A stretch of 64,000 nt of DNA, taken from the NCBI RefSeq assembly GCF_029945895.1, contig NZ_JAQSDL010000112.1, forward strand, positions 45,032 to 109,031, read 5' to 3'. This stretch comes from Polaromonas sp. (GTDB lineage: Bacteria > Pseudomonadota > Gammaproteobacteria > Burkholderiales > Burkholderiaceae_C). A model generated the notes under the pieces. The model saw only the letters and a list, made by a program, of their open reading frames with translations. It was not told the DNA's origin and searched no databases. A program made the translations under genes and the position numbers. Positions 1 to 9,250 of this stretch are shown here, one piece after another; positions within the stretch are counted from its first letter, which is position 1; each line of letters starts with the position of its first letter.

Positions 1-2432
1 CGGATGGCGGCGTAGGCTTGCCATAGCGCACCTTCGTCGATCAGGTGCGGCGGAGCGTGCAAGGCGTCGGCCAGGGCTTTGACGTCATCAAACTTGAGCG
101 GCGCGCGCGTCGGCCGGTTGTACAAAATTTGTAGAGCGGTGATTTCGTCTTTGTGCTGCTGGACGAAAGCCTCAAAACTTTGCACCAGTTCTTTGGCCCG
201 GTCCGACCCTTCGGTGAAGGTGGCCGAGATCAGGGTGTCTTTGGTGACAATGTCTATGACCTGGTCAGCCTTTTGGCGCAGCTTGAGGATGAGGTTGCGC
301 AGGTCCGGGTTGCTGAAGGGTTTTGCTGCTTCGCGCAGTCTGCTTTCGGCCTCGGCGGGCGACATGTCTTGTGTCGCGTCTATGTTGAGTGCCTGCACAA
401 TACCGCGCGCCAGATCTTGCAGGCTTTTGCCGCCGCTGGCGTCGGCAATCTTGCCTTTGTCGGCATCGCTCAGGTCCCGGTCCAGCCGGGCCAGCCTGGC
501 GGCCACGCTGGAAAGCACCTCGTCTTCGACATTGCCCAGGCTCACGGCCTGCAGCAGTTTGTCAAACGGCACGCCCTTTTTCTGGTCCATGGGCCGGCTG
601 TCGGTTTTGTCGCGTTCGCACACACCCACAGCATCGACGATGACGAAGTGGTCTTTGATGACGTGCTCGCCGGGGTTGACCTGCTGCAGGTCGGTCGGGT
701 TGCAGATGCGCACACCCCGGCCCTTCATCTGTTCAAAAAAGCTGCGGCTTTTGACGCTGCGCATGAAGACCACAATTTCCACCGGCTTGATGTCGGTGCC
801 GGTGGCGATCATGTCTACCGTGACGGCAATGCGTGGGTAGTAGGCCGTGCGGAAGTCTTTGATCAGTTGCTCGGGGCTGGTGCCGGTGGTTTTGTAAGTG
901 ATCTTTTGTGCAAACTCGTTGCCCCGGCCAAACTCTTCGCGCAGGATTTCAACAATCTTCTCGGCGTGGTTGTCGTCTTTGGCGAAGACCAGGGTTTTGG
1001 GCAACTCTTCGCGCTGGGGAAACAGGTCGGTCTGCCAGTTGTCGCGCAGGGTGCGCACCACAGTGCGTATCTGGTCGGGCGTTTGCACGGCGCGGTCAAG
1101 CTCTGAGGGGTCGTATTCAAAATCTTCGTCAAGCTGCCAGGCGGTTTTGCGGCGAGTGGCTTTGTCCAGCGTTTCGAGCCAGTAGCCTTTTTCAACCCTG
1201 GAGCCTTTTTCAGTCACATCGGTCTTGATGCGATACACGTCGTAATTGACGTTGACGCCATCAGCCACGGCCTGCGTGTGGCCGTACTCCATGACCAGAT
1301 TCTGGTTGAAGAAGCCAAAGGTTTGCTTGTTGGGTGTGGCCGTCAGGCCGATCAAATAAGCGTCGTAATACTCCAGCACCTGGCGCCACAGGTTATAGAT
1401 GCTGCGGTGCGCTTCGTCGGTGACGACGATGTCAAAGGTCTCGATGGGAATGGCCGGGTTGTAACCAAGCGGCGTCGGGTCCTTGAACAGGCTTTCTGCG
1501 CCCTCGGTGCTTTCTTCGTCGGCTTCTTCGGGCAGATCACGGCCCTTGAGCATGCTGAACATGCGCTGGATGGTGCAGATGACCACACGGGCGCTTTTGT
1601 CGAGCTGGTTGTTCTGCAGGTGCTGAACGATGTATTCCTCACCAAACTTGTAGCTGTTGTATGGCGAAGCATAGGCGTCAAACTCCTTTTTCGTCTGACG
1701 GGCCAGGTTGCCACGGTCCACCAGAAACAGCACGCGCCGCGCACCAGCAAACTTGATGAGGCGGTAGATAAAGCTGATGCTGGTAAAGGTTTTGCCGCTG
1801 CCCGTGGCCATCTGGATCAGGGCCTTGGGTTTGTTGGCGGCCAGGCTTTTTTCAAGATTCTGGATTGCGGTGATCTGCGCGGGCCACAGGTTGTAGCTGG
1901 CACCGCCTACGCCCCATTCGGTGATGAGTTGCGGCATGTGGGCCATGCGAGCCAGAAAGGTACCCGCCTCCTCGTTGACGGCGGCAGGTATGCCGGACGC
2001 ATCTGGCACAGGCGCATAGGCCAGCCACTGCACCAGCATGTCCGGGCGGAAGAAGGCGAATACGCCACGGGCACGCGGGCGCGGGTCCAGCCCATTGGTG
2101 AAGTGGGTTTCAATGCCCGTTGATTCCCAGAGGAAGGGCAAAGGTCGTTGCCATGCCGGCAAGGTGCTGGGCAAGCCTTGCGCGTAGCGGCCGGACTGAA
2201 CTTCAACGCCTGAAAGGGTGGCGCCTTCCTTTTTGGCTTCAATGACGCCACAGGCCTTGCCATTGACATACAGAAGGTAGTCGGCAAAACCAAAACCGGG
2301 ATTGAGGGGGAACTCGCGAATGGCTACGCCGACAGAAGCATGGATGTTGGCATCGGCGACATTGCAGACGTGCCAGCCCGCTTGCTGTAGCAACGCGTCG
2401 ATTCCGACTCTGGCTTTCGCTTCTGGTGTCAT
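1..2432 (-). CDS. hsdR: Type I restriction enzyme R subunit (EcoEI-like), 3' part beyond the left edge
   Basis: ATP-dependent translocase/endonuclease subunit of a type I restriction-modification complex. The frame stays open from ATG 2432 to the window edge, about 810 codons. A PD-(D/E)xK-type nuclease signature lies near the N-terminus (Asp about 51, then E-A-K at 65-67). The helicase motor follows: Walker A MATGSGKT near residue 210, DEAH near 338, LTATPNK shortly after, and motif VI (QMKGRGVR) near 570. The last visible part fits the C-terminal region of EcoEI-type R proteins. The start has a purine-rich GGGGAGGGGG just upstream. The gene is transcribed leftward, so any hsdM/hsdS partners would lie outside the window; none are seen on the right. 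Confidence in the family is high; subtype is inferred from the motif arrangement. Confidence 0.9.
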   Translation of the reverse strand, partial: MTPEAKARVGIDALLQQAGWHVCNVADANIHASVGVAIREFPLNPGFGFADYLLYVNGKACGVIEAKKEGATLSGVEVQSGRYAQGLPSTLPAWQRPLPFLWESTGIETHFTNGLDPRPRARGVFAFFRPDMLVQWLAYAPVPDASGIPAAVNEEAGTFLARMAHMPQLITEWGVGGASYNLWPAQITAIQNLEKSLAANKPKALIQMATGSGKTFTSISFIYRLIKFAGARRVLFLVDRGNLARQTKKEFDAYASPYNSYKFGEEYIVQHLQNNQLDKSARVVICTIQRMFSMLKGRDLPEEADEESTEGAESLFKDPTPLGYNPAIPIETFDIVVTDEAHRSIYNLWRQVLEYYDAYLIGLTATPNKQTFGFFNQNLVMEYGHTQAVADGVNVNYDVYRIKTDVTEKGSRVEKGYWLETLDKATRRKTAWQLDEDFEYDPSELDRAVQTPDQIRTVVRTLRDNWQTDLFPQREELPKTLVFAKDDNHAEKIVEILREEFGRGNEFAQKITYKTTGTSPEQLIKDFRTAYYPRIAVTVDMIATGTDIKPVEIVVFMRSVKSRSFFEQMKGRGVRICNPTDLQQVNPGEHVIKDHFVIVDAVGVCERDKTDSRPMDQKKGVPFDKLLQAVSLGNVEDEVLSSVAARLARLDRDLSDADKGKIADASGGKSLQDLARGIVQALNIDATQDMSPAEAESRLREAAKPFSNPDLRNLILKLRQKADQVIDIVTKDTLISATFTEGSDRAKELVQSFEAFVQQHKDEITALQILYNRPTRAPLKFDDVKALADALHAPPHLIDEGALWQAYAAI

Positions 2433-2489
2433 GCCCCCTCCCCTTGCCTGTGATTCTAGGGCTAGCGCCCTCTGCGTTAGAAATATGAG

Positions 2490-2546
2490 ACAAATTGGCG
2501 TCTAGCCCCTACCGGACGGGCGCGAACAGCTACGCTATTGATAGCG
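2490..2546 (-). repeat. GCTAT-dyad interspersed repeat, copy 1
   Basis: Read on the minus strand it begins with a GCTAT...ATAGC dyad, continues through a C/G-rich stretch and ends with a CCAATTTG-like tail. The same layout recurs about ten times in the window. It fills most of the 143-bp gap between hsdR and the glutathione transferase gene. Confidence 0.65.
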
Positions 2547-2575
2547 AACCACGCATGAGCGCGGTGTCAATACGC

Positions 2576-3205
2576 TCACTTCAACGCCACCCTAAACCCC
2601 CGCGCCACCGCAGGCCGAGCCATCATCGCCCGATACCACCGCAACACATGCGGAAACTCCGCCAGATCCACCTTGTGTTTCTCATGCCGCCAAGCCCAGC
2701 CGACGATGGCTAAGTCGGCTATGGATATTTCTTCCCCCGCAAAGAAGGCGTGGTCAGCCAGCCGGCGGTCCATCACGCCGTAGAGGCGGCGGGTCTCGGC
2801 CAGGTAGCGTTCTGCGCCGTAGCGTTTGTCGGCCTCGTTGGTCAGACCCAGAAAGTGGTGCGCCTGACCCGGCATGGGGCCGAAGCCCCCCATTTGAAAC
2901 ATCAGCCACTCCATGACGGCGACGCGGCCGCGGGGGTCTTTGGGTAAAAACTTGCCGGTTTTTTCAGCCAGGTAGATCAGGATGGCGCCGGACTCGAAGA
3001 CGCTGATGGGCTGGCCACCGGGGCCGTCAGGGTCCACGATGGCGGGGATGCGGTTGTTGGGGCTGATCTTTAGAAACGCCGGGTCAAACTGCTCGCCCTT
3101 GCCGATGTCGATGACATGCACGTCGTAGGGCAGGCCCATTTCTTCGAGGGCGACGCTGATCTTGCGGCCGTTGGGTGTGTCGAAGGCGTAGAGCTGGATG
3201 GTCAT
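2576..3205 (-). CDS. Glutathione S-transferase, YfcG/YghU-like
   Basis: 209-residue soluble enzyme with an N-terminal thioredoxin-like domain (residues about 1-85) and a helical C-terminal domain. The N-terminal TPNGRKIS motif followed by LEEMGLPYDVH is typical of the Nu-class YfcG/YghU group, whose members act as glutathione-dependent disulfide reductases or peroxidases. The glutathione-binding ES motif (FESGAILIYLAE) lies near residues 70-80. The gene stands alone, divergent from the transporter gene to its right. The substrate cannot be told from sequence. Confidence 0.9.
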   Translation of the reverse strand: MTIQLYAFDTPNGRKISVALEEMGLPYDVHVIDIGKGEQFDPAFLKISPNNRIPAIVDPDGPGGQPISVFESGAILIYLAEKTGKFLPKDPRGRVAVMEWLMFQMGGFGPMPGQAHHFLGLTNEADKRYGAERYLAETRRLYGVMDRRLADHAFFAGEEISIADLAIVGWAWRHEKHKVDLAEFPHVLRWYRAMMARPAVARGFRVALK

Positions 3206-3252
3206 GGGGTTTGTCTGATGTTGGGGTCGGGTGGGGTCCAGTCTGCCACAGG

Positions 3253-3278
3253 CCCTTCGACAAGCTCAGGGCGAACGG
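3253..3278 (+). repeat. Short interspersed repeat (CCCTTCGACAAGCTCAGGG type)
   Basis: A 26-bp sequence containing CCCTTCGACAAGCTCAGGG, whose CCCT/AGGG ends can pair, followed by CGAACGG. I recognise this string as a recurrent intergenic repeat in Comamonadaceae genomes (recollection, not a search). It sits between the divergent glutathione transferase and transporter genes. Confidence 0.6.
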
Positions 3279-3322
3279 TATTGAGGTTGCCAGTCCTGCG
3301 CTGTGGAAGACACAATAGGCCC

Positions 3323-4867
3323 ATGACAAGCCGCCTCCCCGCCTTTGCCGCCCGCTGTCTTGCCGCGTTGCTGGCCGTTGCCAGTGGCCTCGCTTTCACC
3401 GCGCCCTCCTCCAACGACACGCTGCGCATCGGCTCCAAGCGTTTCACCGAGTCTTACATCCTGGCGCAGGTGCTGGCGCAGACGGCTGCGCCGCACACGC
3501 CCACGCCGCCTTCGGTGCTGCAGGGCCTGGGCAACACCGCCATTGTTTATGAGGCGCTGCGCTCGGGCAGCATCGACCTGTACCCGGAGTACGTGGGCAC
3601 CATCAGCCAGGAGATCCTCAAGGGTGATGCGTCCATGAGCACGCAGGCCATGAACACCGCGCTGGCGCCGCTGGGCCTGGGGGTGGCGGTGCCGCTGGGG
3701 TTTAACGACGGTTACGCGCTGGCCATGCTTGAAGACACGGCGCAGCGGCTGGGCATCACGTCATTGAGTGATCTGGCCCAACACCCGGAGTTGAAGCTGG
3801 GCCTGTCGAACGAGTTCATTGGCCGCGCGGACGGCTGGCGCGGGCTGGCGCAGCGTTATGGCGCGCCGCAAGCCCCGGTGGCGCTGGACCACGGGCTGGC
3901 TTATGACGCGATAACGCAAAAACAGGTGGACGTGATCGACATCTACACCACAGACGCAAAAATCGGCCACCTGGGCCTGCGCGTGCTGAAGGACGACAAG
4001 GCCTACTTTCCGCGTTATGACGCGGTGCTGCTGTACCGGCTGGATGTGCCGCAGCGTTTTCCCAAAGCCTGGGCCGCGCTGCAGAAGGTGGCCGGCAGCA
4101 TTGATGAAAACGCGATGATTGCCATGAACGCACGGGCCGAGTTGCAGGGCGTGGCCTTTGATGTGATTGCCCGCGACCATTTGGCAGCCAAGGGTGGCGC
4201 ACCCGTGGCAACCAGCGCAACACAAGACCCGAGTAAGCGCGGCTTTTGGGCCAAACTCTTCGGCCCGGATCTGGCGCGGCTGACACGCCAGCACCTGGCG
4301 CTGACCTTCATCTCGGTTGGGCTGGCGGCGCTGATCGGCATTCCGCTGGCGGTGTGGGTGTTTCCGCACCCACGCCTGCGCGCCGTGGTGCTGGGCGCCA
4401 CCGGGCTGATGCAGACCGTGCCTTCGCTGGCGCTGCTGGCCATGCTGATCTCATTGATGGGTGTGATCGGCACCGTGCCGGCGCTGATTGCGCTGATGCT
4501 TTATGCGCTGCTGCCCATCATGCGCAACACGGTGGCGGGCCTGGGCGAGGTCTCGGGCGGCCTGCGGCTGGCCGGGCAGGCGCTGGGCATGACGGCCGGC
4601 CAGCGCATGCGCCACATCGAGCTGCCGCTGGCGCTGCCGACGATTCTGGCCGGGCTGCGCACCGCGACTTCGATTGCGATTGGCACGGCGACGATTGCCG
4701 CCTTCATCGGTGCGGGCGGGTACGGCGAGCGCATCGTCACGGGGCTGGCGCTGAACGACGGCCAGTTGCTGCTGGCCGGCGCCCTGCCCGCTACGTTGCT
4801 GGCGCTGCTGAGTGAAGCGCTGTTTGAGGCGGTGGACTGGCTGCTGCGGCACCGGCGCATGCGCTGA
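3323..4867 (+). CDS. Fused osmoprotectant-type ABC binding protein/permease
   Basis: 514-residue fusion. Residues 1 to about 25 form a signal peptide. Residues about 30-290 are an OpuAC/ProX-like binding domain beginning RIGSKRFTESYILAQ, typical of quaternary-amine or compatible-solute receptors. From about residue 310 the chain becomes hydrophobic and carries a BPD-type permease domain ending near residue 510, including an EAA-like loop (GMTAGQRMRHIELPLALP). I chose ATG 3323 because the signal peptide follows at once; the frame is open upstream but that part overlaps the divergent gene. No ATP-binding subunit lies nearby, so the ATPase must be elsewhere. Glycine betaine, choline or carnitine are plausible ligands by family only. 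Confidence 0.88.
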   Translation: MTSRLPAFAARCLAALLAVASGLAFTAPSSNDTLRIGSKRFTESYILAQVLAQTAAPHTPTPPSVLQGLGNTAIVYEALRSGSIDLYPEYVGTISQEILKGDASMSTQAMNTALAPLGLGVAVPLGFNDGYALAMLEDTAQRLGITSLSDLAQHPELKLGLSNEFIGRADGWRGLAQRYGAPQAPVALDHGLAYDAITQKQVDVIDIYTTDAKIGHLGLRVLKDDKAYFPRYDAVLLYRLDVPQRFPKAWAALQKVAGSIDENAMIAMNARAELQGVAFDVIARDHLAAKGGAPVATSATQDPSKRGFWAKLFGPDLARLTRQHLALTFISVGLAALIGIPLAVWVFPHPRLRAVVLGATGLMQTVPSLALLAMLISLMGVIGTVPALIALMLYALLPIMRNTVAGLGEVSGGLRLAGQALGMTAGQRMRHIELPLALPTILAGLRTATSIAIGTATIAAFIGAGGYGERIVTGLALNDGQLLLAGALPATLLALLSEALFEAVDWLLRHRRMR

Positions 4868-4918
4868 CGACGGGCGTGTGCGCAGAAGTTGCCCGCCCCG
4901 TTCCTGGCAATTCTTGTA

Positions 4919-4977
4919 GTCAAATTGGCCGCCAGCCCTTGCTGGCTGTGCGCTGCCAGCTATCAAAAGTGTAGTAA
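4919..4977 (-). repeat. GCTAT-dyad interspersed repeat, copy 2
   Basis: Minus-strand reading gives an imperfect CTAC...GATAGC dyad, an inner hairpin (CAGCC/GGCTG) and a GGCCAATTTG tail, matching the other copies. It occupies the 195-bp gap between the convergent fused transporter gene and dctM; nothing else is seen in that gap. Confidence 0.65.
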
Positions 4978-5062
4978 GTCCGTCGCGCTGTGATCGCGCA
5001 TTGGGCGGCCCGGGCGGCGGCTCATCTCGCCAGCGGCCTCGGGCTCGCCTTCGGCCGCTGTG

Positions 5063-6349
5063 TCAGTTGCCGCGCATGGTGCTTGGCAGCCAGAGTGCAA
5101 TCTGGGGCCAGATCATCACCATGGCCATCACCAGAATCATCAGCAGCACATAGGGCGCGGCACCGCGCACGATGGGCCCCATCGGCGACTTGGTGATGGC
5201 CTTGATGGTGAACAGGTTCATGCCCACCGGCGGTGTGATCTGCGCCAGCTCCAGGTTGATGACCAGCAGCACGCCGTACCAGATCGGGTTGATGTGCAGT
5301 TGCAGCATCACCGGCATGATGACCGGCGTGGTGATCAGGATGATGGAGATCGACTCAAGGAACATGCCGAGCACAAAGATCAGCGCCATCATCACGATCA
5401 GGAAGCCGGTCACGCCGATGTCGGCCGCAATGACGGTCTGCACCACCTGCTGGGGAATGCGCAGCTTGGTCAGCACATGGCCAAACACCGCGGCGCCGGC
5501 AAGAATCATGAACAGCATGGCCGAGACGCGGCAGGCGTCCAGTGCAGACTCCCAGATGCCGCGCCAGCCGACGGTGCGGTAGATGACCACCGCCACAAAC
5601 AGCGCCAGCCAGGCGCCAGCCGCCGCCGCTTCGGTGGCGGTGAACAGGCCCGCGTACATGCCGCCCAGCACAAACACCGGCAGCGACAAGGCCCACAGTG
5701 ACTTGCGGATGGCAACCAGCGCCTCGGGCAGCGTGGCCCGCTTCTCGCGTTTGATGTGCCGGTGCGTGACCGCCGTGCTGACCATGCTCCAGGCCACAAA
5801 CACGCCGGCCATCAGCAGGCCCGGCAGGATGCCGGCCATGAACAGCCCGCCGATGGAGGTGTCGGTGGTCACGCCGTAAAGCACCATGGGGCCGGACGGC
5901 GGGATCAGGATGCCCAGCGTGCCACCGGCAGCCACCAGGCCATAGGCGGCCTTGGGCTCGTAGCCGTAACGGATCATCTGCGGAATCGCCACCGCACCAA
6001 TCGTCAGCGCCGTGGCCACGCTGGAGCCCGAGATGGCCGCAAAAATCGTGCAGGCCAGGATGGTCGCGATGCCCAGGCCGCCGGGCAGGTGCCGCGTCAG
6101 CGTGTAGGCGGTGTTGTACAGGTCGTCAACGATGCGCCCGCGGATCATGATCTGCGCCATGAAGGCAAACAGCGGAATGGCCACCAGCAGGTAGCGGTTG
6201 ATCTCGCCGAAGATGACTTCGGTGACCGAACCCAACTCGCCCTGGGTGGCCAGCAACAGGCCCCCGCCGAACAGCGCCAGCCCGGCAAAAATGGGCAGGC
6301 CGGTGAACAGCAGCAGCAACAGGCCAAGGAAGATCAGCGCAATGGTCAT
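5063..6349 (-). CDS. TRAP transporter large permease (DctM family)
   Basis: 428-residue integral membrane protein, hydrophobic almost throughout, as expected for the 12-TM subunit that moves substrate with sodium in TRAP transporters. Family-typical stretches include the GSSVATALTIG region (about residues 105-120) and the PPSGPMVLYG loop (about 150). Its start overlaps the stop of the small permease gene by four bases (ATGA), indicating translational coupling. It is the last gene of a minus-strand operon with CoA-transferase and lyase genes, so the substrate is probably an organic acid consumed by those enzymes. Confidence 0.95.
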   Translation of the reverse strand: MTIALIFLGLLLLLFTGLPIFAGLALFGGGLLLATQGELGSVTEVIFGEINRYLLVAIPLFAFMAQIMIRGRIVDDLYNTAYTLTRHLPGGLGIATILACTIFAAISGSSVATALTIGAVAIPQMIRYGYEPKAAYGLVAAGGTLGILIPPSGPMVLYGVTTDTSIGGLFMAGILPGLLMAGVFVAWSMVSTAVTHRHIKREKRATLPEALVAIRKSLWALSLPVFVLGGMYAGLFTATEAAAAGAWLALFVAVVIYRTVGWRGIWESALDACRVSAMLFMILAGAAVFGHVLTKLRIPQQVVQTVIAADIGVTGFLIVMMALIFVLGMFLESISIILITTPVIMPVMLQLHINPIWYGVLLVINLELAQITPPVGMNLFTIKAITKSPMGPIVRGAAPYVLLMILVMAMVMIWPQIALWLPSTMRGN

Positions 6350-6909
6350 GGGGCCTCCCCGCCGGTGGCGTGGTCAGCCGACTCTGCCGGCACGCCGGCA
6401 AGCGCGCGCCAGAAGACCTCCAGCGCCGCCAGCGCCAGCAGCGCGCCGCCCACGGGCATCAGCAGCATCAGTATCCAGGTGGGCCACTCGAGCGAGCCCT
6501 CGGTCAGCAGGCCGAGCTTGTGCGCCAGCATGGCCGTGCCAGCGCCGTTGACGATCAGCACGCCGGCGATCACCATGGTCGCCAGCCCGGCCCAGCCTTG
6601 CGCCCAAAGGCGCGCGGCGGGTGACAGGCGTTCGACCAGCAGGTCCACACCGATGTGCTCGCCGCTGCGCAGGGTCTGCGCTGCGGCCAGCATGACGATG
6701 GCCACGAGATTGAACCCGACCAGGTCATCAACCCAGATCGGCGCCGCGTTGAAGACGTAGCGCATGATCACCGCCCAGCCGATCAGGGCAAGCGACACCA
6801 GCAGCGCGATGGCGGCCAGCGCCATGGCGGCGCCGCACAGCACCGACACCACGCGGCTCAGCCCGCGCAGCGCCGCCCCTTGCGGAGCGGCGGAGGTATT
6901 GCGTTGCAT
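6346..6909 (-). CDS. TRAP transporter small permease (DctQ family)
   Basis: 187-residue membrane protein with four predicted hydrophobic segments, the usual DctQ layout. The RSGEHIGVDLLVERL region in the central loop is family-like. It partners the DctM protein encoded immediately downstream (4-bp overlap) and the DctP receptor encoded just upstream. DctQ proteins are too variable for substrate prediction. Confidence 0.93.
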   Translation of the reverse strand: MQRNTSAAPQGAALRGLSRVVSVLCGAAMALAAIALLVSLALIGWAVIMRYVFNAAPIWVDDLVGFNLVAIVMLAAAQTLRSGEHIGVDLLVERLSPAARLWAQGWAGLATMVIAGVLIVNGAGTAMLAHKLGLLTEGSLEWPTWILMLLMPVGGALLALAALEVFWRALAGVPAESADHATGGEAP

Positions 6910-6928
6910 CAGGTATGCAGTCCGCGGT

Positions 6929-7945
6929 TCAAAGCCGGTCTATCAGTTCCAGCAGCTTGACGCCGTCGGGCGCGGTGGCGGCGAGGAACTCTTTCTTGAC
7001 GGCTGGCTGCATGGCATCGGCCATGACTTTTTCCTGCGCCTTGGTCAGGGCCACGGTTTTCATGCCATTGTCATTGAGCACCTTGACGTCTGCCGCAGGC
7101 ACGCCGTCAGTGGTGAGGATGGACCGCTGCACGGCCTTGTCGGCGGACTTCTGCACAGCCGCACGCACATCGGGCGGCAGGCCGTTCCACCAGGCCGGGT
7201 TCACCACCAGGTTGTCATAGGCCAGGATGATGTTGGAGGCCACGCCGAATTTCTGCACTTCGTAGAACTTGCGGCTGTGCGCGGCCTTGACGCCGGTGAA
7301 CCCCGCATCGAGCACGCCGGTCTGCAATGCCTGGTAAACCTCGGAGCCGGGCATGGCTGACGGTCCGGCGCCCATGGCGGCCAGGCCGCTGTCGAACAGC
7401 TTGTTCAGCCCGCGAATCTTCAGGCCCGAAAAGTCCGCAGGAGTAACCAGCGGCTTGCTGTTGGAGGTGAAGATGCCGTCGTTGGTGTCCACGATCCACG
7501 CGATGTTTTTCACGCCTTTGGCTTCCATCTTGGCGTCGAGCAGCCTGGATGCCTCGGAGCCGATGAAAGCCTTCTGCTTGGCCACCGAGGTCATCAGGTA
7601 GGGAATGATGGTGACGCTCATCTCGGGGATGGTGCCGCCCCACTGGAAGCTCAGCATGGCCGCCGCCTCAATCTTGCCGCTGGCGACGGCGGGGTGATTC
7701 TGGTTGGGCTTGAAAAGCTGCGCGGCGCCGAAGATCTGAACTTCGACACGGCCGTTGGTGGCCTGCTTCACGTCCTTGGCGAATTGCTCCAGGTTCAAAG
7801 CCGTATGGTGCGTGGGCGGGAACTGGTGGCTGATGCGCATGGTGAAGTCTGCGGCCAGCGCAGGGCCAGCCAGGCCAAGCGCGGCCACGGCCGCAACCAG
7901 GGTGCGGCGAGTCAGTCGCAGGGAAGAAGTGTGGCGAGGGGTCAT
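6929..7945 (-). CDS. TRAP transporter substrate-binding protein (DctP family)
   Basis: 338-residue periplasmic receptor with a signal peptide (residues 1 to about 31, ending ALA-AD). The mature part starts FTMRISHQFPPTHHT, a typical DctP beginning, and contains the conserved LKIRGLNKLFDSGLAAMGAGPSAMP helix/strand that supplies the carboxylate-binding region in this family. It probably delivers an organic acid anion to the DctQM pair encoded downstream. The operon context with a CoA-transferase and an HMG-CoA-lyase-type enzyme points to a branched hydroxy-dicarboxylate, but that is inference. Confidence 0.94.
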   Translation of the reverse strand: MTPRHTSSLRLTRRTLVAAVAALGLAGPALAADFTMRISHQFPPTHHTALNLEQFAKDVKQATNGRVEVQIFGAAQLFKPNQNHPAVASGKIEAAAMLSFQWGGTIPEMSVTIIPYLMTSVAKQKAFIGSEASRLLDAKMEAKGVKNIAWIVDTNDGIFTSNSKPLVTPADFSGLKIRGLNKLFDSGLAAMGAGPSAMPGSEVYQALQTGVLDAGFTGVKAAHSRKFYEVQKFGVASNIILAYDNLVVNPAWWNGLPPDVRAAVQKSADKAVQRSILTTDGVPAADVKVLNDNGMKTVALTKAQEKVMADAMQPAVKKEFLAATAPDGVKLLELIDRL

Positions 7946-7981
7946 GTTTTTTGTCTCCGGTGGTTATAAAAAATTGGCTTG

Positions 7982-9187
7982 TCAGGCCACGGTCTGCGAT
8001 TTGCGCAATTGCACGATGTCGTCTGGGCCGCAGCCCAGGCTAGTCAGCAGTTCGTCGGTGTGTTCGCCCAGTCGCGGCGGGTGCAGGCGCACACCCAGGC
8101 GCCCGCCGCCCATTGTGATGGGGAACAACGTGGTCTTGACGGTCTCACCAGCCCTGGGGCCGTCGGGCAGGCGCACATCGGCCAGCCCGCCGGTGGCCAG
8201 CAGGTGCTCGTCGTCCAGCAGGTCTTCGGGTTTGCGGATGGGCGCAAACGGCAGGCCGGCTTTTTCCATGATGGCAGACAGCTCGGCGGCGCTGCGCTGC
8301 GCAAGGCGTTCTCGCAGGGTCAGCAGCAGCCGGGGCCGCTGCACCACGCGCAGGTTGTTGGTGGCCAGCTCGGGCTCGGCCTTCAGGTCGGCAAAACCGA
8401 GCACGTCGCAGAACTTGACCCACTGCGCGTCGCTGACCGCGGCCAGGAAGATCTGCTCGCCGTCCTTGACGGTGAACACGTCGTACACCGCCCAGGGATT
8501 GTCGCGTGCCGGCAGCGGCGCGGCGGGCTTGCCGGTCATGGCGAACTGCAGCATGTGCTGGCCCATCAGGAAGACATTGTTTTCATACAGCGCGGACTGC
8601 ACCTCCATGCCTTTGCCGGTGATGCCGCGCTGGATCAATGCGCCCAGCGCACCGATGGCGCCGAACAGCCCGCCCATGATGTCGTTGACGCTGGTGCCGG
8701 CGCGCAGCGGGTCGCCGGGCCGGCCCGTCATGTAGGCCAGGCCGCCCATCATCTGCACCACCTCGTCGAGTGCGGTGCGGTGGTCGTAGGGCCCGGGCAG
8801 AAAACCCTTGTGGCTAACGTAAATCACGCGCGGATTGACCTGGCTCAGCGCGGCGTAGTCCAGCCCGTACTTGGCCATGGTGCCGGGCTTGAAGTTCTCG
8901 GCCACCACGTCGGCCGTGGCGCACAGCTTGCGCGCTAGCGCGGCGCCGGCCTCGGTGTGCAAATCAATGCCCATGCTTTTCTTGTTGCGGTTGAACATGG
9001 GGAAAAAACCCGAGCCTGCGCCCAGCAGGCGCCGCGTGCGGTCGCCGTCAATAGGCTCGATCTTGATGACCTCGGCGCCCATGTCGGCCAGCACCATGCC
9101 GCAGGTCGGGCCCATGACCATGTGGGTGAACTCGATGACGCGCAGGCCGGTGAGAGGTTGCGGTATGGTGGGGTCAGGGCTTGTCAT
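7982..9187 (-). CDS. Class III (CaiB/BaiF) CoA-transferase
   Basis: 401-residue family III CoA-transferase, which moves CoA between carboxylates through an aspartyl-CoA anhydride. The expected nucleophilic aspartate falls in SVNDIMGG at residue 169 with this start, the same number as in formyl-CoA transferase. GLRVIEFTHMVMGPTCG forms the N-terminal CoA-binding region. An upstream in-frame ATG at 9217 was not chosen because it lies inside a short repeat (9214-9241). In the operon it sits between a lyase and a TRAP receptor, so it likely activates the imported acid for cleavage. The acid itself is unknown. Confidence 0.9.
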   Translation of the reverse strand: MTSPDPTIPQPLTGLRVIEFTHMVMGPTCGMVLADMGAEVIKIEPIDGDRTRRLLGAGSGFFPMFNRNKKSMGIDLHTEAGAALARKLCATADVVAENFKPGTMAKYGLDYAALSQVNPRVIYVSHKGFLPGPYDHRTALDEVVQMMGGLAYMTGRPGDPLRAGTSVNDIMGGLFGAIGALGALIQRGITGKGMEVQSALYENNVFLMGQHMLQFAMTGKPAAPLPARDNPWAVYDVFTVKDGEQIFLAAVSDAQWVKFCDVLGFADLKAEPELATNNLRVVQRPRLLLTLRERLAQRSAAELSAIMEKAGLPFAPIRKPEDLLDDEHLLATGGLADVRLPDGPRAGETVKTTLFPITMGGGRLGVRLHPPRLGEHTDELLTSLGCGPDDIVQLRKSQTVA

Positions 9188-9213
9188 CAGAAGTCCGGTT
9201 GGGGTTGAGTCTG

Positions 9214-9241
9214 TCATGCCGGACGTGATCCGGGATCCGTG
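9214..9241 (+). repeat. Short CCGGA-rich interspersed repeat, copy A
   Basis: A 28-bp sequence starting TCATGCCGGACGTGATCCGG that matches the reverse complement of 13398-13425 at 23 of 28 positions by eye. It lies between the lyase and CoA-transferase genes. Confidence 0.6.
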
Positions 9242-9250
9242 TCCTGGAGG

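Noticed and set aside
9187..9217. Longer CoA-transferase start at ATG 9217
   Set aside because: The codon lies in a short interspersed repeat, and the shorter form puts the catalytic Asp at the usual residue number.
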